In this document: one piece after another, positions 7,489-16,298 of the stretch
Layout: each line of letters begins with the position of its first letter
How positions within the stretch are numbered: position 1 is the stretch's first letter
From: a virus
Length of the DNA: 20,308 nt
Virus record (IMG/VR): IMGVR_UViG_3300027791_000173
Location: 1-20,308 of that record
Strand: one strand, 5' to 3'
The notes under the pieces: model-generated
What the model was told of the DNA's origin: nothing
Databases searched by the model: none
What the model saw: only the letters and a program-made list of their open reading frames with translations
Translations under genes and position numbers: made by a program

Positions 7489-7508
7489 TATATTTATATA
7501 AGAACAAA
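7489..7508 (+). promoter_or_regulatory. Putative late promoter box for the tape measure unit
   Basis: TATATTTATATA followed by AGAACAAA begins five bases after the terminator T tract and ends 17 bases before the ATG at 7526. It is the near twin of the element at 6461-6480. Confidence 0.6.
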
Positions 7509-7525
7509 TATATAGGATTAACAAC

Positions 7526-7744
7526 ATGGCTAAAAAAGAAATCAACGAAGGATTGTTTGGAGCAGCTAAAAAGTTTTCTGATGCATTTTTTGATGGATTG
7601 AAAACAAACTCAACAAATATTGCTTTAAAGAAAGCTAAACAAAAAGGATTCCCACCTGAAATACAAAAACAAATGGATAGAGTTAATAAGGAATCTGAAA
7701 AATTAAGAAGTCAACTTAAGGGTTATACACATAAAGTAAGATAA
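7526..7744 (+). CDS. Small basic protein preceding the tape measure, unknown function
   Basis: A 72-residue Lys-rich protein. The N-terminus MAKKEINEGLFGAAKKFSDAFFDGL looks like an amphipathic helix, followed by basic helical text (KKAKQKGFPPEIQKQMDRVNKESEKL). It begins the transcription unit that runs into the tape measure gene, whose ATG is only 10 bases after this stop. I infer a tail assembly role from position, possibly binding the tape measure or its chaperone; no family is recognised. Confidence 0.75.
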   Translation: MAKKEINEGLFGAAKKFSDAFFDGLKTNSTNIALKKAKQKGFPPEIQKQMDRVNKESEKLRSQLKGYTHKVR

Positions 7745-7753
7745 GGATTATAA

Positions 7754-10700
7754 ATGGCAGCAGATAGATTAAAAGCTTTACAAGCTATTGAAAAAGCTCA
7801 AATACGATATCAGAAATTACTTGATCAACAAGAAAAATCTGGTAATGACTATACTGTGTCATTAAATAAACAAAACGAAAAAATTAAAAAACTTGCAAGT
7901 GGACTTAAGGAGATTAACAATGGTAATCAAAAGTTCATAGGTGAATTAGAAAAAGGAACACAATCAATCGCATCTCATTTTAAAGATTTTAGTACAGCAC
8001 AGATGGAATCTGTAACTGCTACTAAATCAATGGGTAGCTTAAATGAAGCACAACAAAGTGCAATTTCAACTATACTTGAAGACACACGAAGTTTATCAGA
8101 ATTAAATTCAGATGATGTAGAGCAAGTATTGGCAAAAACCGAATCACTAAAAGAACAAATAGATATAGCTGCAGCTATTTTGGGTAAAGACTCGGAAATA
8201 GTTGCAAGTATGGAAAGGCAATTAGGATTAGCAACAGATATTACTAAAATGTCTAAAAAGGAAAAGGACACCTTATCTAATCAAATTTCTGCATTTGATA
8301 CACTTAATAATATATCGGGTGGGTTTCTGAAAACACTTGAGGATGTATTTCAAAGTACATCAGCAATAGTAGGCTCTATAATTATTGGAATTGGAAAAGT
8401 AGCGGGTGTACTTGGTAAGACAACTCGTGAAATGGGTGGTTTTGTTGGTGGTTTAACTGGAGCAACATCCCAGGTATCTTTATTATCAACCATATTTCCA
8501 CAAGCACTTGATACTGCTAAAGGATTATCGGCTGAATTTGGTGGGTTAAGTGATTTATCATTTCAAACTCAACTTAACACTAACCTCATGGCAACGAACA
8601 TGGGTATTAGTGGAACTGAAGCGGCCGCATTAACTGGTAACTTTGCAAGATTAAACGGTGGTAGTGTAGAAACGGCACAAAACTTAGCAGAATCTACAAA
8701 ACAATTAGCTATCGCAAATGGATTAATGCCATCTCAAGTAATGGCAGATGTTGCTGGTTCTGCAAAAGCATTCGCAGAATATGGTTCAGATGGAGGAAAG
8801 AATATAGGAATAGCCGCAGTTGCAGCAGGGAAACTTGGTGTTAATATGGCTACAATGACCGGTGTTACAGATTCTCTATTAGATTTCGAATCATCTATTA
8901 CTAAGGAATTAGAATTAGGTGCAATGTTAGGTAAGAATATAAATCTTGGTAAAGCAAGACAATTAGCATATGAAGGTAAGATAGGAGCATCTGTAAAAGA
9001 AGCTCTGAAAGAAATGGGTGGTATTGAATCGTTTAATAAGATGGATATCTACCAAAAAAGAGCCGCAGCTGCTGCATTAGGTGTATCAACTGAAGAATTA
9101 CAGAAGATGGCTACCAACATGGATAAGTTGAATGATGATGGTACAATGCAGTTATCTACATTCGAATCTCTGAACCAAACTATGAAAGCACTTGCAAGTG
9201 GACCAGCGGCAACTTTTCTCCAAACATTAGGTGGGGGAGTTATCGCAATAGGTCAAATGGGTGAAGGATTTACTACATTAGGAAAAATGTTTCCGAATTC
9301 AGCAAAAGCCTTAGGTGGTATGTGGGATAAGATGAAAGGTATTGCAGGTTCTACATGGGAATGGGTAAAGGGATTATTTAAGGCAAAAGCAATAGAAAAA
9401 GCCACAGAAAGTGGAGGTATAGCTAAAGATGTAGGTGGTTCTATTGCAGATAAGGGTAAAGATTTAGTAACAGATAAAATAACGGATTCTGCTAAAGATA
9501 AGGGAACGGATTTAGTAACAGATAAAATAACGGATGTTAAAGTTCCTGATGCACCTGCAGTAGCATCTGGTCCATCAATGGGTGATAAACTTAAAGATTT
9601 AGCCGGTGGTTTAAAAGAAATGGGTAATGCGAAAGTATTATTTGGAGCTTTAAACTTAATACCAACAGGAATAGGATTCTTATTTATGACTGCTGGTATT
9701 CCTGGTATGATGGGAACTGGATCATTTGGAGCTGCAGCAGGAACTGGTTTAGTTTCATTAGGATTAGGATTAACTGCAATGGGAACTGGAGCAGTTTCCC
9801 TTGGAGCGTTAAACTTGGCACTTGCAGGAGCAGGATTTTTGTTAATGACACCAGGTATAATAGGAATGGCAGGAGTTGCTTTACTTGGAGTAGCAGCAGG
9901 AGCAGGATTAACTGCATTAGGAGTAGGATTATCAGCATTTGGAATGACCGCACCAGTTGCATTGGTTGGAATTGGTTTATTAGCATTATTGGGATTAGCA
10001 ATGATTCCATTTGGATACGCACTTTCATTAATAACACCACTAGTAGAATCATTTGGAAACATTATAATAGGTGTATTGGCAGCAGTACCTCCAATAATTA
10101 CTGCAATTGCAGCTGGAATGGTTTCTATGTTAGGAGCTATAACTTTAGAAAAAGCATTAGCAGTTAGTATGTTGGGATTATCATTTTTAACTTTAGCTGG
10201 TTCGTTACTCGCATTATCTATTGCAAGTTTATTCGCATTACCTGCTTTAATGGGATTAGCATTTATTGTTCCGTTATTAGGTGCTGGATTTAATCTATTA
10301 GGAATGGGTATGCAATCAGTAGGTTTGGGATTATCTAGTATAATGACATCATTAGGTGGTTTAGTTGGAATTATCGGACCAGTAACTATGTTATCACTTG
10401 CACTATTAGGATTATCAGGTGCACTAATGGGATTAGGATTATCAATGGCCTTTTTAGGATTTGCCGGATTACCTGGAATGTTAATGTTGGCAGGAATTGC
10501 AGCAATATCTGCACCAATTATAAAATTAGCTGGATTGTTTGGTGTTGGTGGTGAAGGAGGAGATTCTGAAACATCATCATTAGAAGAAGGTTCATTAAGT
10601 GAATATGAAACAAATATGTTAGCTAAAATGGATCAACTAATACAAGCAACATCATCACAAAGAGATATTTACTTAGATAAAGATAAAGTTACCAATGTAG

Positions 10701-10756
10701 TTATGGACCGAGGTGAACGAAGTGCTGTAAACAAGTTCTCATTAAATAAAGCTTAA
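7754..10756 (+). CDS. Tape measure protein
   Basis: A 1000-residue tail tape measure protein, which sets tail length and is ejected through the tube during infection (functional counterpart of T4 gp29). Residues 1-180 are helical and coiled-coil-like (KALQAIEKAQIRYQKLLDQQEKS, EEKIKK-type repeats). Residues about 190-540 are Gly/Ala-rich with amphipathic helices. A short duplicated linker occupies about 566-594. Residues about 627-935 are a long run of hydrophobic Gly/Ala/Leu segments, enough for several membrane-spanning helices, as expected for a protein that may form or cross the inner membrane channel. The C-terminus is acidic then hydrophilic. At roughly 1.5 angstroms per residue, it would imply a tail near 150 nm. 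AAGG lies 7 bases before the ATG. Confidence 0.93.
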   Translation: MAADRLKALQAIEKAQIRYQKLLDQQEKSGNDYTVSLNKQNEKIKKLASGLKEINNGNQKFIGELEKGTQSIASHFKDFSTAQMESVTATKSMGSLNEAQQSAISTILEDTRSLSELNSDDVEQVLAKTESLKEQIDIAAAILGKDSEIVASMERQLGLATDITKMSKKEKDTLSNQISAFDTLNNISGGFLKTLEDVFQSTSAIVGSIIIGIGKVAGVLGKTTREMGGFVGGLTGATSQVSLLSTIFPQALDTAKGLSAEFGGLSDLSFQTQLNTNLMATNMGISGTEAAALTGNFARLNGGSVETAQNLAESTKQLAIANGLMPSQVMADVAGSAKAFAEYGSDGGKNIGIAAVAAGKLGVNMATMTGVTDSLLDFESSITKELELGAMLGKNINLGKARQLAYEGKIGASVKEALKEMGGIESFNKMDIYQKRAAAAALGVSTEELQKMATNMDKLNDDGTMQLSTFESLNQTMKALASGPAATFLQTLGGGVIAIGQMGEGFTTLGKMFPNSAKALGGMWDKMKGIAGSTWEWVKGLFKAKAIEKATESGGIAKDVGGSIADKGKDLVTDKITDSAKDKGTDLVTDKITDVKVPDAPAVASGPSMGDKLKDLAGGLKEMGNAKVLFGALNLIPTGIGFLFMTAGIPGMMGTGSFGAAAGTGLVSLGLGLTAMGTGAVSLGALNLALAGAGFLLMTPGIIGMAGVALLGVAAGAGLTALGVGLSAFGMTAPVALVGIGLLALLGLAMIPFGYALSLITPLVESFGNIIIGVLAAVPPIITAIAAGMVSMLGAITLEKALAVSMLGLSFLTLAGSLLALSIASLFALPALMGLAFIVPLLGAGFNLLGMGMQSVGLGLSSIMTSLGGLVGIIGPVTMLSLALLGLSGALMGLGLSMAFLGFAGLPGMLMLAGIAAISAPIIKLAGLFGVGGEGGDSETSSLEEGSLSEYETNMLAKMDQLIQATSSQRDIYLDKDKVTNVVMDRGERSAVNKFSLNKA
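9449..9535 (+). repeat. Tandem 39-base repeat, 48-base period, inside the tape measure gene
   Basis: Two copies, 9449-9487 and 9497-9535, share the final 27 bases exactly and differ at a few bases near their starts. They encode DKGKDLVTDKITD and DKGTDLVTDKITD, separated by SAK. The period is a multiple of three, so changes in copy number would keep the frame and alter tape measure length by 16 residues each. Confidence 0.9.
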
Positions 10757-10761
10757 ATATT

Positions 10762-12801
10762 ATGCCGAGTATATTAGAATTATTTCATAGTAGTGGATTA
10801 AAAGAATCAGTTAAGGCTGATACGGAAACTCTTGTCGAACAAGAAACAAGTGGAATTCGTATTAAATCACTTGTTGAGTTAAACAACCCACTTATCTATG
10901 GTAACGAAGCCACACGTATTGCAAATCGTTCAACATCTGATGTTGAGGAAATGACAACTTCTAATGGGGGTAGTGGCACTGATGGTGGTTTAATAGGAAA
11001 AGGACTTTCAAAACTTGGTATTGATGGTGGTATAAGTGGACTTAGAGATAAGGTAAATTCCAAATTAGGAATCCCTACAAATGCAATACCAACTCGATTA
11101 CTAGGTAAGGAAGGATTTACAGATTTAAAATCTACTGATCCTGTTACATTGGATACATATGGTGATAATGGAACTGAAATTGGTAAATTTCTAAAACAAA
11201 CAGGAGGAGGAAACCCAAAAACAATTGGTAAACAAGCTCTTGGAAAAGGAATAGGAGTTGCAAAGGATGTTCTAAGAGGAGCTTTATTTGGTGAAGGTGC
11301 AGAAGAAGCAACTAATGGGACAAACTTAGAATACGCAGTAGAATTTACTGATAATACAAACAAATATACTGAAGTAAAAAAAACACAAAGATTAGTATCA
11401 CCTGATGGTGCACAAAAAGATTTAGAAAAAAATTCAAAACTAGGAGGAGTAAAATTACAATCAGTATCACCTATATATGGTTTAAAAAGAAAAGAAGAAG
11501 ATAGAAGAGGATGGTTGCAAGGGCGTGAATACGGAATGAACTCACTTGAGAATAGTAGATATTCTCCTGCTGAACCTAAAAGATCAATCGTAAAAGATGT
11601 GGACAAAGATGGTAATCCTACTAATTACTTTGCAGAAACGAAAATGGAATCGGAATATCGTTTGACAAATGGTGATGGATTAAATACAATATCACCAGCA
11701 GATGATTTTACAATGGAAGATAATGCTTTCATGAAAGTTGGTGAAGAGGTATATAGAGATTTCGTTCCATTGTGGTTTAAAAAAATAGGTGCTACAAAAC
11801 CACTTGTATTTAGAGCAATCATTAGTGGATTAACAGAAACATCAACTCCATCATGGAGCGGAAATAAATTTATAGGTAATCCATATTCATTTTATACGTA
11901 TAGTGGTGTTGAAAGAAGTGTATCTTTCAATATTAAATTAATGGCATCATCTCCAATTGAATTAAACGTTATATGGGAGAGATTAAAAGTATTAACATCA
12001 TACACTTATCCAACAATTTACAAAGGATTATCAAATCCACCTATTATAGAATTTAGACTGGGTTCTATGTATGTAGATAGAGTTGCTTATGTAGATTCAT
12101 TAACTTATACAATACCTGATGAATCAAATTGGGAAACTGATGGTAATATTGGGTATCTACCAAAAACGATAGATGTTGCACTTTCTATGAAGTTTATAGA
12201 ATCTGGAGGAGCAGAAGATAGATTATATGATATGGATATATCTAAAGCAGCTGCTAAAACAATTAACGATGCAAGAAAAGATGAAGTAGATGCTATAAAT
12301 GAAGAAGCAAAAACCAGAGGTGGTAAAGCTGTTGCAGTACCTCAAAAAGTAACAGAGAAAAAACAATCTTCTGTTACTGTATTAAAAGGAAAAGGAAGTT
12401 CAGCATTCGGAAAAGCAAAAGATGTATTAAAAAGTCTTAAAGGAAAAGCTGATGATGTTACGACTACTCCAGCTGATAAAGAAGCATCTATTCCAGACCC
12501 AAAAGCTGGTCAATCTGCAATAGTTGAAAAACTTGATGGTAAAACTCCAATAGAGGCAATTAAGGAAAATCAATCAAATGGAATGAGTCCTAAACTTGCT
12601 AAATCAGTTGCAAATCTTTTATCAATGGGGTATGTGGAATGTTCACGTGATGACGTTCCTGCTAACCAAGTTCAATTTATTAGTGAAAAATATGGACCTT
12701 CTAAATTTTTCAAGAAAACTGAACGGAATGGTAGTTGGGAAATTCAACAAGCAGTATCTAACTTCTCCCTCACTATCCGAGTTGCAGGTGGGAGGTTTTA
12801 A
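10762..12801 (+). CDS. Baseplate / tail tube cap-like structural protein
   Basis: A 679-residue protein. Only about residues 340-480 look like a folded, conserved core: PLVFRAIISGLTET, then FYTYSGVERSVSFNIKL, an LTSYTYPTIYKG helix-turn, PPIIEFRLGSMYVD and SLTYTIPDESNWE, then LPKTIDVALSMKFIE. This resembles the tube-like domain with a 'T-I-x-D-x-x-x-WE' motif found in large phage baseplate or tube-initiator proteins (the place of T4 gp48/gp54), recognised from memory rather than alignment. The N-terminal 330 residues and 480-600 are Gly/Lys/Ser-rich linkers, and residues 600-679 form a second small domain. It follows the tape measure by 5 bases. Role inferred from position and core. Confidence 0.65.
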   Translation: MPSILELFHSSGLKESVKADTETLVEQETSGIRIKSLVELNNPLIYGNEATRIANRSTSDVEEMTTSNGGSGTDGGLIGKGLSKLGIDGGISGLRDKVNSKLGIPTNAIPTRLLGKEGFTDLKSTDPVTLDTYGDNGTEIGKFLKQTGGGNPKTIGKQALGKGIGVAKDVLRGALFGEGAEEATNGTNLEYAVEFTDNTNKYTEVKKTQRLVSPDGAQKDLEKNSKLGGVKLQSVSPIYGLKRKEEDRRGWLQGREYGMNSLENSRYSPAEPKRSIVKDVDKDGNPTNYFAETKMESEYRLTNGDGLNTISPADDFTMEDNAFMKVGEEVYRDFVPLWFKKIGATKPLVFRAIISGLTETSTPSWSGNKFIGNPYSFYTYSGVERSVSFNIKLMASSPIELNVIWERLKVLTSYTYPTIYKGLSNPPIIEFRLGSMYVDRVAYVDSLTYTIPDESNWETDGNIGYLPKTIDVALSMKFIESGGAEDRLYDMDISKAAAKTINDARKDEVDAINEEAKTRGGKAVAVPQKVTEKKQSSVTVLKGKGSSAFGKAKDVLKSLKGKADDVTTTPADKEASIPDPKAGQSAIVEKLDGKTPIEAIKENQSNGMSPKLAKSVANLLSMGYVECSRDDVPANQVQFISEKYGPSKFFKKTERNGSWEIQQAVSNFSLTIRVAGGRF

Positions 12802-12819
12802 GATTAATAATTAAAAATT

Positions 12820-13107
12820 ATGGGAAGATATAATAGTAGTAAAACACAGAAATTAAACGATGGTAGACAAGTTCTACGATCTAAAATCTATCCTAATATA
12901 CCTAAAAGGGATAATGATATTCATATTGTAACCCAACAAGGAGATAGATTGGATTCTCTTGCAAATCAATTTTATGATGATTCATCTTTATGGTGGATTA
13001 TTGCAACTGCCAATAATATACATGATTCAGGATTCTCAGTAGCACCAGGAACAATACTAAGAGTACCTGTTGATTATCTTGGAATTACGCAAAATTTTAA
13101 TAAATAA
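12820..13107 (+). CDS. Baseplate wedge protein, T4 gp53-like with LysM domain
   Basis: A 95-residue protein. Residues about 33-85 form a LysM-like unit: IHIVTQQGDRLDSLANQFYDDSSLWWIIATANNI, split here into the opening beta strand and helix plus the WW helix, ending VAPGTILRVP. T4 gp53 is a small baseplate wedge protein with such a domain, and related short LysM proteins occur next to hub genes in many contractile-tail phages. It likely ties wedge and hub together rather than binding free peptidoglycan. It sits between the tube cap-like and hub-like genes, which agrees. There is no SD; the start follows an A/T-rich leader. Confidence 0.85.
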   Translation: MGRYNSSKTQKLNDGRQVLRSKIYPNIPKRDNDIHIVTQQGDRLDSLANQFYDDSSLWWIIATANNIHDSGFSVAPGTILRVPVDYLGITQNFNK

Positions 13108-13120
13108 ATAAAACAAAGTT

Positions 13121-15865
13121 ATGTTTCCACAACTAAGTAACATTGATTCACGAATTTGGAACTCGATACAGGATAAAACGGGTAAGAATCTTCGCGCTTC
13201 ACAAACAATGCCATGGGTTCGAGTAACATCTACTATGGGTAATTGGTTGAGTATGGAATCTTGTGCTGAAAAGGGAGAATCATTTGCACAAAAATACGGT
13301 AATACTAAACGAAGTGGTAGGTTGGGTATAACTAATGATGCAGATGGAAATAAAGATATTTATGGTAAAGAATCTACTGATAGAGCTCTTAGACCTTCCC
13401 CTGTAATAAATTCAATTTCGGTAACTCAAGGAACTGAGGGATTAAGTAAAAAAACATCATTTACAATTATATGCTATTCATTAGGACAGGCAGATGTAGT
13501 TATGAAATACTTCTTAGAACCAGGAAATATGGTTTTAGTAGAATGGGGTGAAAACACAAGGAAATCTGTTGCTCAAAAAGTAAAACTTGATGCTTGTTCA
13601 GTTGCAGTTTTGGCTGGACATAAAGTTCTTCAAAAAAAGAGAATGGATGCTGGTGATATGGCTATGCACACAAATGAATACAGACCTGATGATGGTGCTA
13701 CTCCAATGAATGGAGGACAATATGATGCGGTACTTGGTTATATAACAGGAGGAGGAATGAAGTATGGTGATAATGAATCATATGAAATTCAAGTTGAATT
13801 ATCATCAGTAGGTGAATTACCTGCATATTTACAACATCATAAGGATGTTAGTGGAAAGGATGTCAAAGACAGTGCATTAACTTTTCAAGAAGGAGAATTA
13901 GAAAAAGAACATCCTAAATTTCCAAAAGGATATAAATTATTTATGCAAATGTTTAATGATTTGCCTTCTAATAAAAGACACAAAGAAGTAAAAAATTTGA
14001 AGAACCAAGATTGGGCTCTCGATGCATCAAATTTCATAAATTTTGACAAAACAATGCGTGAAAATTTACTTGAGCAAATAGGTGAAGGATCCAAATTATC
14101 AGGAATGGGTAAGAATGATCAAGGAGATGATATTGAAATAATGACAGATATGCCACTATTTAGTGATAAGCGATTTTTAAAAGTTTCACTTGCATTTACA
14201 ATATTGGATACACAATCAGCCGCCTTTCAAGCAAATTCATTGGGTAATTGTGGTGTTAAACCAGCATCAATGAATATTTCTTGGAAAAATACAATACTAA
14301 GAGCCCATAAAAATATATTTTCTGCCGATTCTGAATATTTACATATTCCAAATAAATATTCTCCAGATTGGGATTTGAAAAAAGTTCTTGCTACAACCAA
14401 GGGAGTAGTAGAGATACTACCACCTAAAGAAAGATTTGGAGATCCTGATAAGAATGGAAGATTGACTTTGGATACCAATGAACCAGGTATTGCTATTGAT
14501 ACTCACCCACATGGAGAAGCTGCAGATGACCCAAAATTAAATTATTTTCCCCGTCATGATAACTGTTTGTTTTTTGACCAACAATTTCATGATAAATGTG
14601 TAGAACCAACTGAATTCGATGCATATGAATGGGGATTCTTACGAGATTTATATATTAATTTTGATTTCTTCTGTGATGTAATGCAAAAAACAGGACTTGT
14701 TACTAAAGATGTATATTATGATTTATTAAATGGTATATCATCTGCAGTTAATTTAAATTGGGAGTTTCAAATAATACAAACTAAATGGAAAGTACCAATT
14801 TATCATCCAGATTATAATTCAACAGAAGATAAATTTGTAAAATACATTCAGAGTACGGAAACCGATTTAAAACCACAAACAACAGGTGATAATGAACTAC
14901 AAGTAGTATGTTTAGCATCAACTGGAGATCCTACTAAGCTTGTTTCAAAAGGAATTGGATTAGCTAAATTCAAATCAAGAGGGTCTGAAACTCCATTTTT
15001 ATCATGTGATTTTACTATGGATATTCCTGGAGCAATGAAAGGTATGATAGTTGCAAAAGGACAATCAGGAACATCATCCCCAAATATGAACCCTGAGGCA
15101 AAAGAACAACATGATGAAAGCAGTGAAAAATCAGAAGGTTTATTTTCAAATGAAGCAGATTCTGTAAAATTGATATTAAATCCAATTACTATTGCAAAAT
15201 CAAAAGAACAGGCAGAAGCAGATAAGAAAGCAGAAGAAGAAAGAATAGAAGCAGAAAAGGGATGGATAGAAAAGACAACAGACTCAGCAAGTAGTAAATG
15301 GTCAGCTTTCGCTCAATTTGTAGGAATAGAAGATACTGAGGAGGAAATTGCACTTGCAGCACAAGCTAAATCCAATATTGAATTCTTTTTAAAAAATGTA
15401 CTGGTAGTACCTGCAATTCAAGGACTTGCTGAGGGTGAATCTGATGATATTGTAAAAAATTGGCATGATTGGGGTAGTAGTTCTACCGTAGATATTAATA
15501 GTTTTATTCTTGCTGGTGGGTGGAATGATTCGAGTTTATTAAAAAGAATACAAAGATATAATACACAGAAATACGTAAAAGAAGGTGGAAAAGTAGTTGT
15601 TTCTGGAGGAGGACAGGATTCTAAAACAAATGTACCACTATTACCAATTAAATTTAATTTTACTATACATGGAGTATCTGGTCTTCAAGTGGGAAATACC
15701 TTTTCAATACCTGATTTACCTGGTAAAAGCTATAGTAAGAAAATTTTTCAAATCACTTCGATAGAACATAGTATTTCACAAGATTTATGGACTACTTCGG
15801 TTGAGGGTAGTATGCGAAATTTAGATGTAGGTAGTGGTACAATAAAAAAATTTAATGATAGGTAA
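13121..15865 (+). CDS. Large baseplate hub-like protein
   Basis: A 914-residue protein. Near residue 91, RPSPVINSISVTQGTEGLSKK starts a beta domain followed by an EPGNMVLVEWG turn, a pattern I associate with hub or tail-tip proteins of contractile-tail phages. About residues 690-720 are a short charged helix (SKEQAEADKKAEEERIEAEK). The C-terminal 70 residues (IKFNFTIHGVSGLQVGNTFSIP, then QITSIEHSISQDLWTTSVEG) match the closing domain of gp27/gpD-type hub proteins, which ends with a strand pair carrying 'I-x-H-x-I-x-x-x-x-W-T-T'. I infer that it forms the baseplate centre on which the tube and spike sit. No peptidase motif (HxxEH or zinc-type) was seen. The SD-less AAAACAAAGTTATG start resembles that at 6493. 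Confidence 0.7.
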   Translation: MFPQLSNIDSRIWNSIQDKTGKNLRASQTMPWVRVTSTMGNWLSMESCAEKGESFAQKYGNTKRSGRLGITNDADGNKDIYGKESTDRALRPSPVINSISVTQGTEGLSKKTSFTIICYSLGQADVVMKYFLEPGNMVLVEWGENTRKSVAQKVKLDACSVAVLAGHKVLQKKRMDAGDMAMHTNEYRPDDGATPMNGGQYDAVLGYITGGGMKYGDNESYEIQVELSSVGELPAYLQHHKDVSGKDVKDSALTFQEGELEKEHPKFPKGYKLFMQMFNDLPSNKRHKEVKNLKNQDWALDASNFINFDKTMRENLLEQIGEGSKLSGMGKNDQGDDIEIMTDMPLFSDKRFLKVSLAFTILDTQSAAFQANSLGNCGVKPASMNISWKNTILRAHKNIFSADSEYLHIPNKYSPDWDLKKVLATTKGVVEILPPKERFGDPDKNGRLTLDTNEPGIAIDTHPHGEAADDPKLNYFPRHDNCLFFDQQFHDKCVEPTEFDAYEWGFLRDLYINFDFFCDVMQKTGLVTKDVYYDLLNGISSAVNLNWEFQIIQTKWKVPIYHPDYNSTEDKFVKYIQSTETDLKPQTTGDNELQVVCLASTGDPTKLVSKGIGLAKFKSRGSETPFLSCDFTMDIPGAMKGMIVAKGQSGTSSPNMNPEAKEQHDESSEKSEGLFSNEADSVKLILNPITIAKSKEQAEADKKAEEERIEAEKGWIEKTTDSASSKWSAFAQFVGIEDTEEEIALAAQAKSNIEFFLKNVLVVPAIQGLAEGESDDIVKNWHDWGSSSTVDINSFILAGGWNDSSLLKRIQRYNTQKYVKEGGKVVVSGGGQDSKTNVPLLPIKFNFTIHGVSGLQVGNTFSIPDLPGKSYSKKIFQITSIEHSISQDLWTTSVEGSMRNLDVGSGTIKKFNDR

Positions 15866-15877
15866 TAAAACAAGATA

Positions 15878-16267
15878 ATGAATATTGACAGATATAAACA
15901 ACTAAGTAAATCTTCTTATATTAATAATAGTAAGAAGATTGAGACATCTATTCCTCTACCAAAAGATGTAGATTATAAACGTGGGTACATCAATAGATAT
16001 TTTATTCAGAAAGTTAACGATAAGGGTTCTCCTATATATGAATTAAATTCTACTACTTTTCAATCTTATAAAAACAAAGCACAATTTAGTTCTGTTTCAT
16101 TGAAATGGAGAATAGTTGGACCAACACTTCCACAATACGATTCTAAAGGTGTTGTAATTGATAAGCCAGTTTCAGATTCAAATAGAATAGCTATACAATT
16201 GGTAGCTCATACGATACCAAACTTAAAATTATATTTACCAAATTTATTACAATTTTATAAAAAGTAA
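15878..16267 (+). CDS. Small baseplate-associated protein, unknown function
   Basis: A 129-residue protein starting 13 bases after the hub gene. The centre reads KRGYINRYFIQKVNDKGSPIYE, and SVSLKWRIVGP follows near residues 75-85. I recall this 'GYI-x-RYF...SPIYE...LKWRI-x-GP' pattern from small proteins adjoining hub genes in marine myoviruses, annotated as hypothetical or virion structural. The C-terminus is a short helix (NLKLYLPNLLQFYKK). It is the last gene of the long tail unit before a new promoter-like box at 16270. Confidence 0.75.
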   Translation: MNIDRYKQLSKSSYINNSKKIETSIPLPKDVDYKRGYINRYFIQKVNDKGSPIYELNSTTFQSYKNKAQFSSVSLKWRIVGPTLPQYDSKGVVIDKPVSDSNRIAIQLVAHTIPNLKLYLPNLLQFYKK

Positions 16268-16269
16268 TA

Positions 16270-16289
16270 TATATAGATATAGAAACTAA
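16270..16289 (+). promoter_or_regulatory. Putative late promoter box for the oxygenase gene
   Basis: TATATAGATATA followed by GAAACTAA resembles the TATATTTATATA(m)GAACAAA element (10 of 12 in the core). It lies in the 31-base gap before the ATG at 16299. Confidence 0.4.
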
Positions 16290-16298
16290 ATACGTTAT

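Noticed and set aside
7360-7545. Minus-strand 61-residue frame across the terminator and promoter
   Set aside because: It covers the terminator stem and the next gene's promoter on the opposite strand, so it is not a likely gene.
9253-10062. Long minus-strand open frame of 269 residues opposite the tape measure gene
   Set aside because: It is rich in Pro/Asn/Ala because it is the complement of Gly/Leu/Ala codons in the hydrophobic region. It has no SD, no neighbour on that strand and no family resemblance.
10896-11606. Minus-strand open frame of 236 residues
   Set aside because: It lies wholly inside the baseplate gene, with Pro/Ser/Phe-rich text typical of an antisense shadow.
12596-12814. 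Plus-strand frame of 72 residues overlapping the end of the baseplate gene
   Set aside because: It is a shadow in another frame, with no start signal. The baseplate gene itself continues to 12801 with family-like text.
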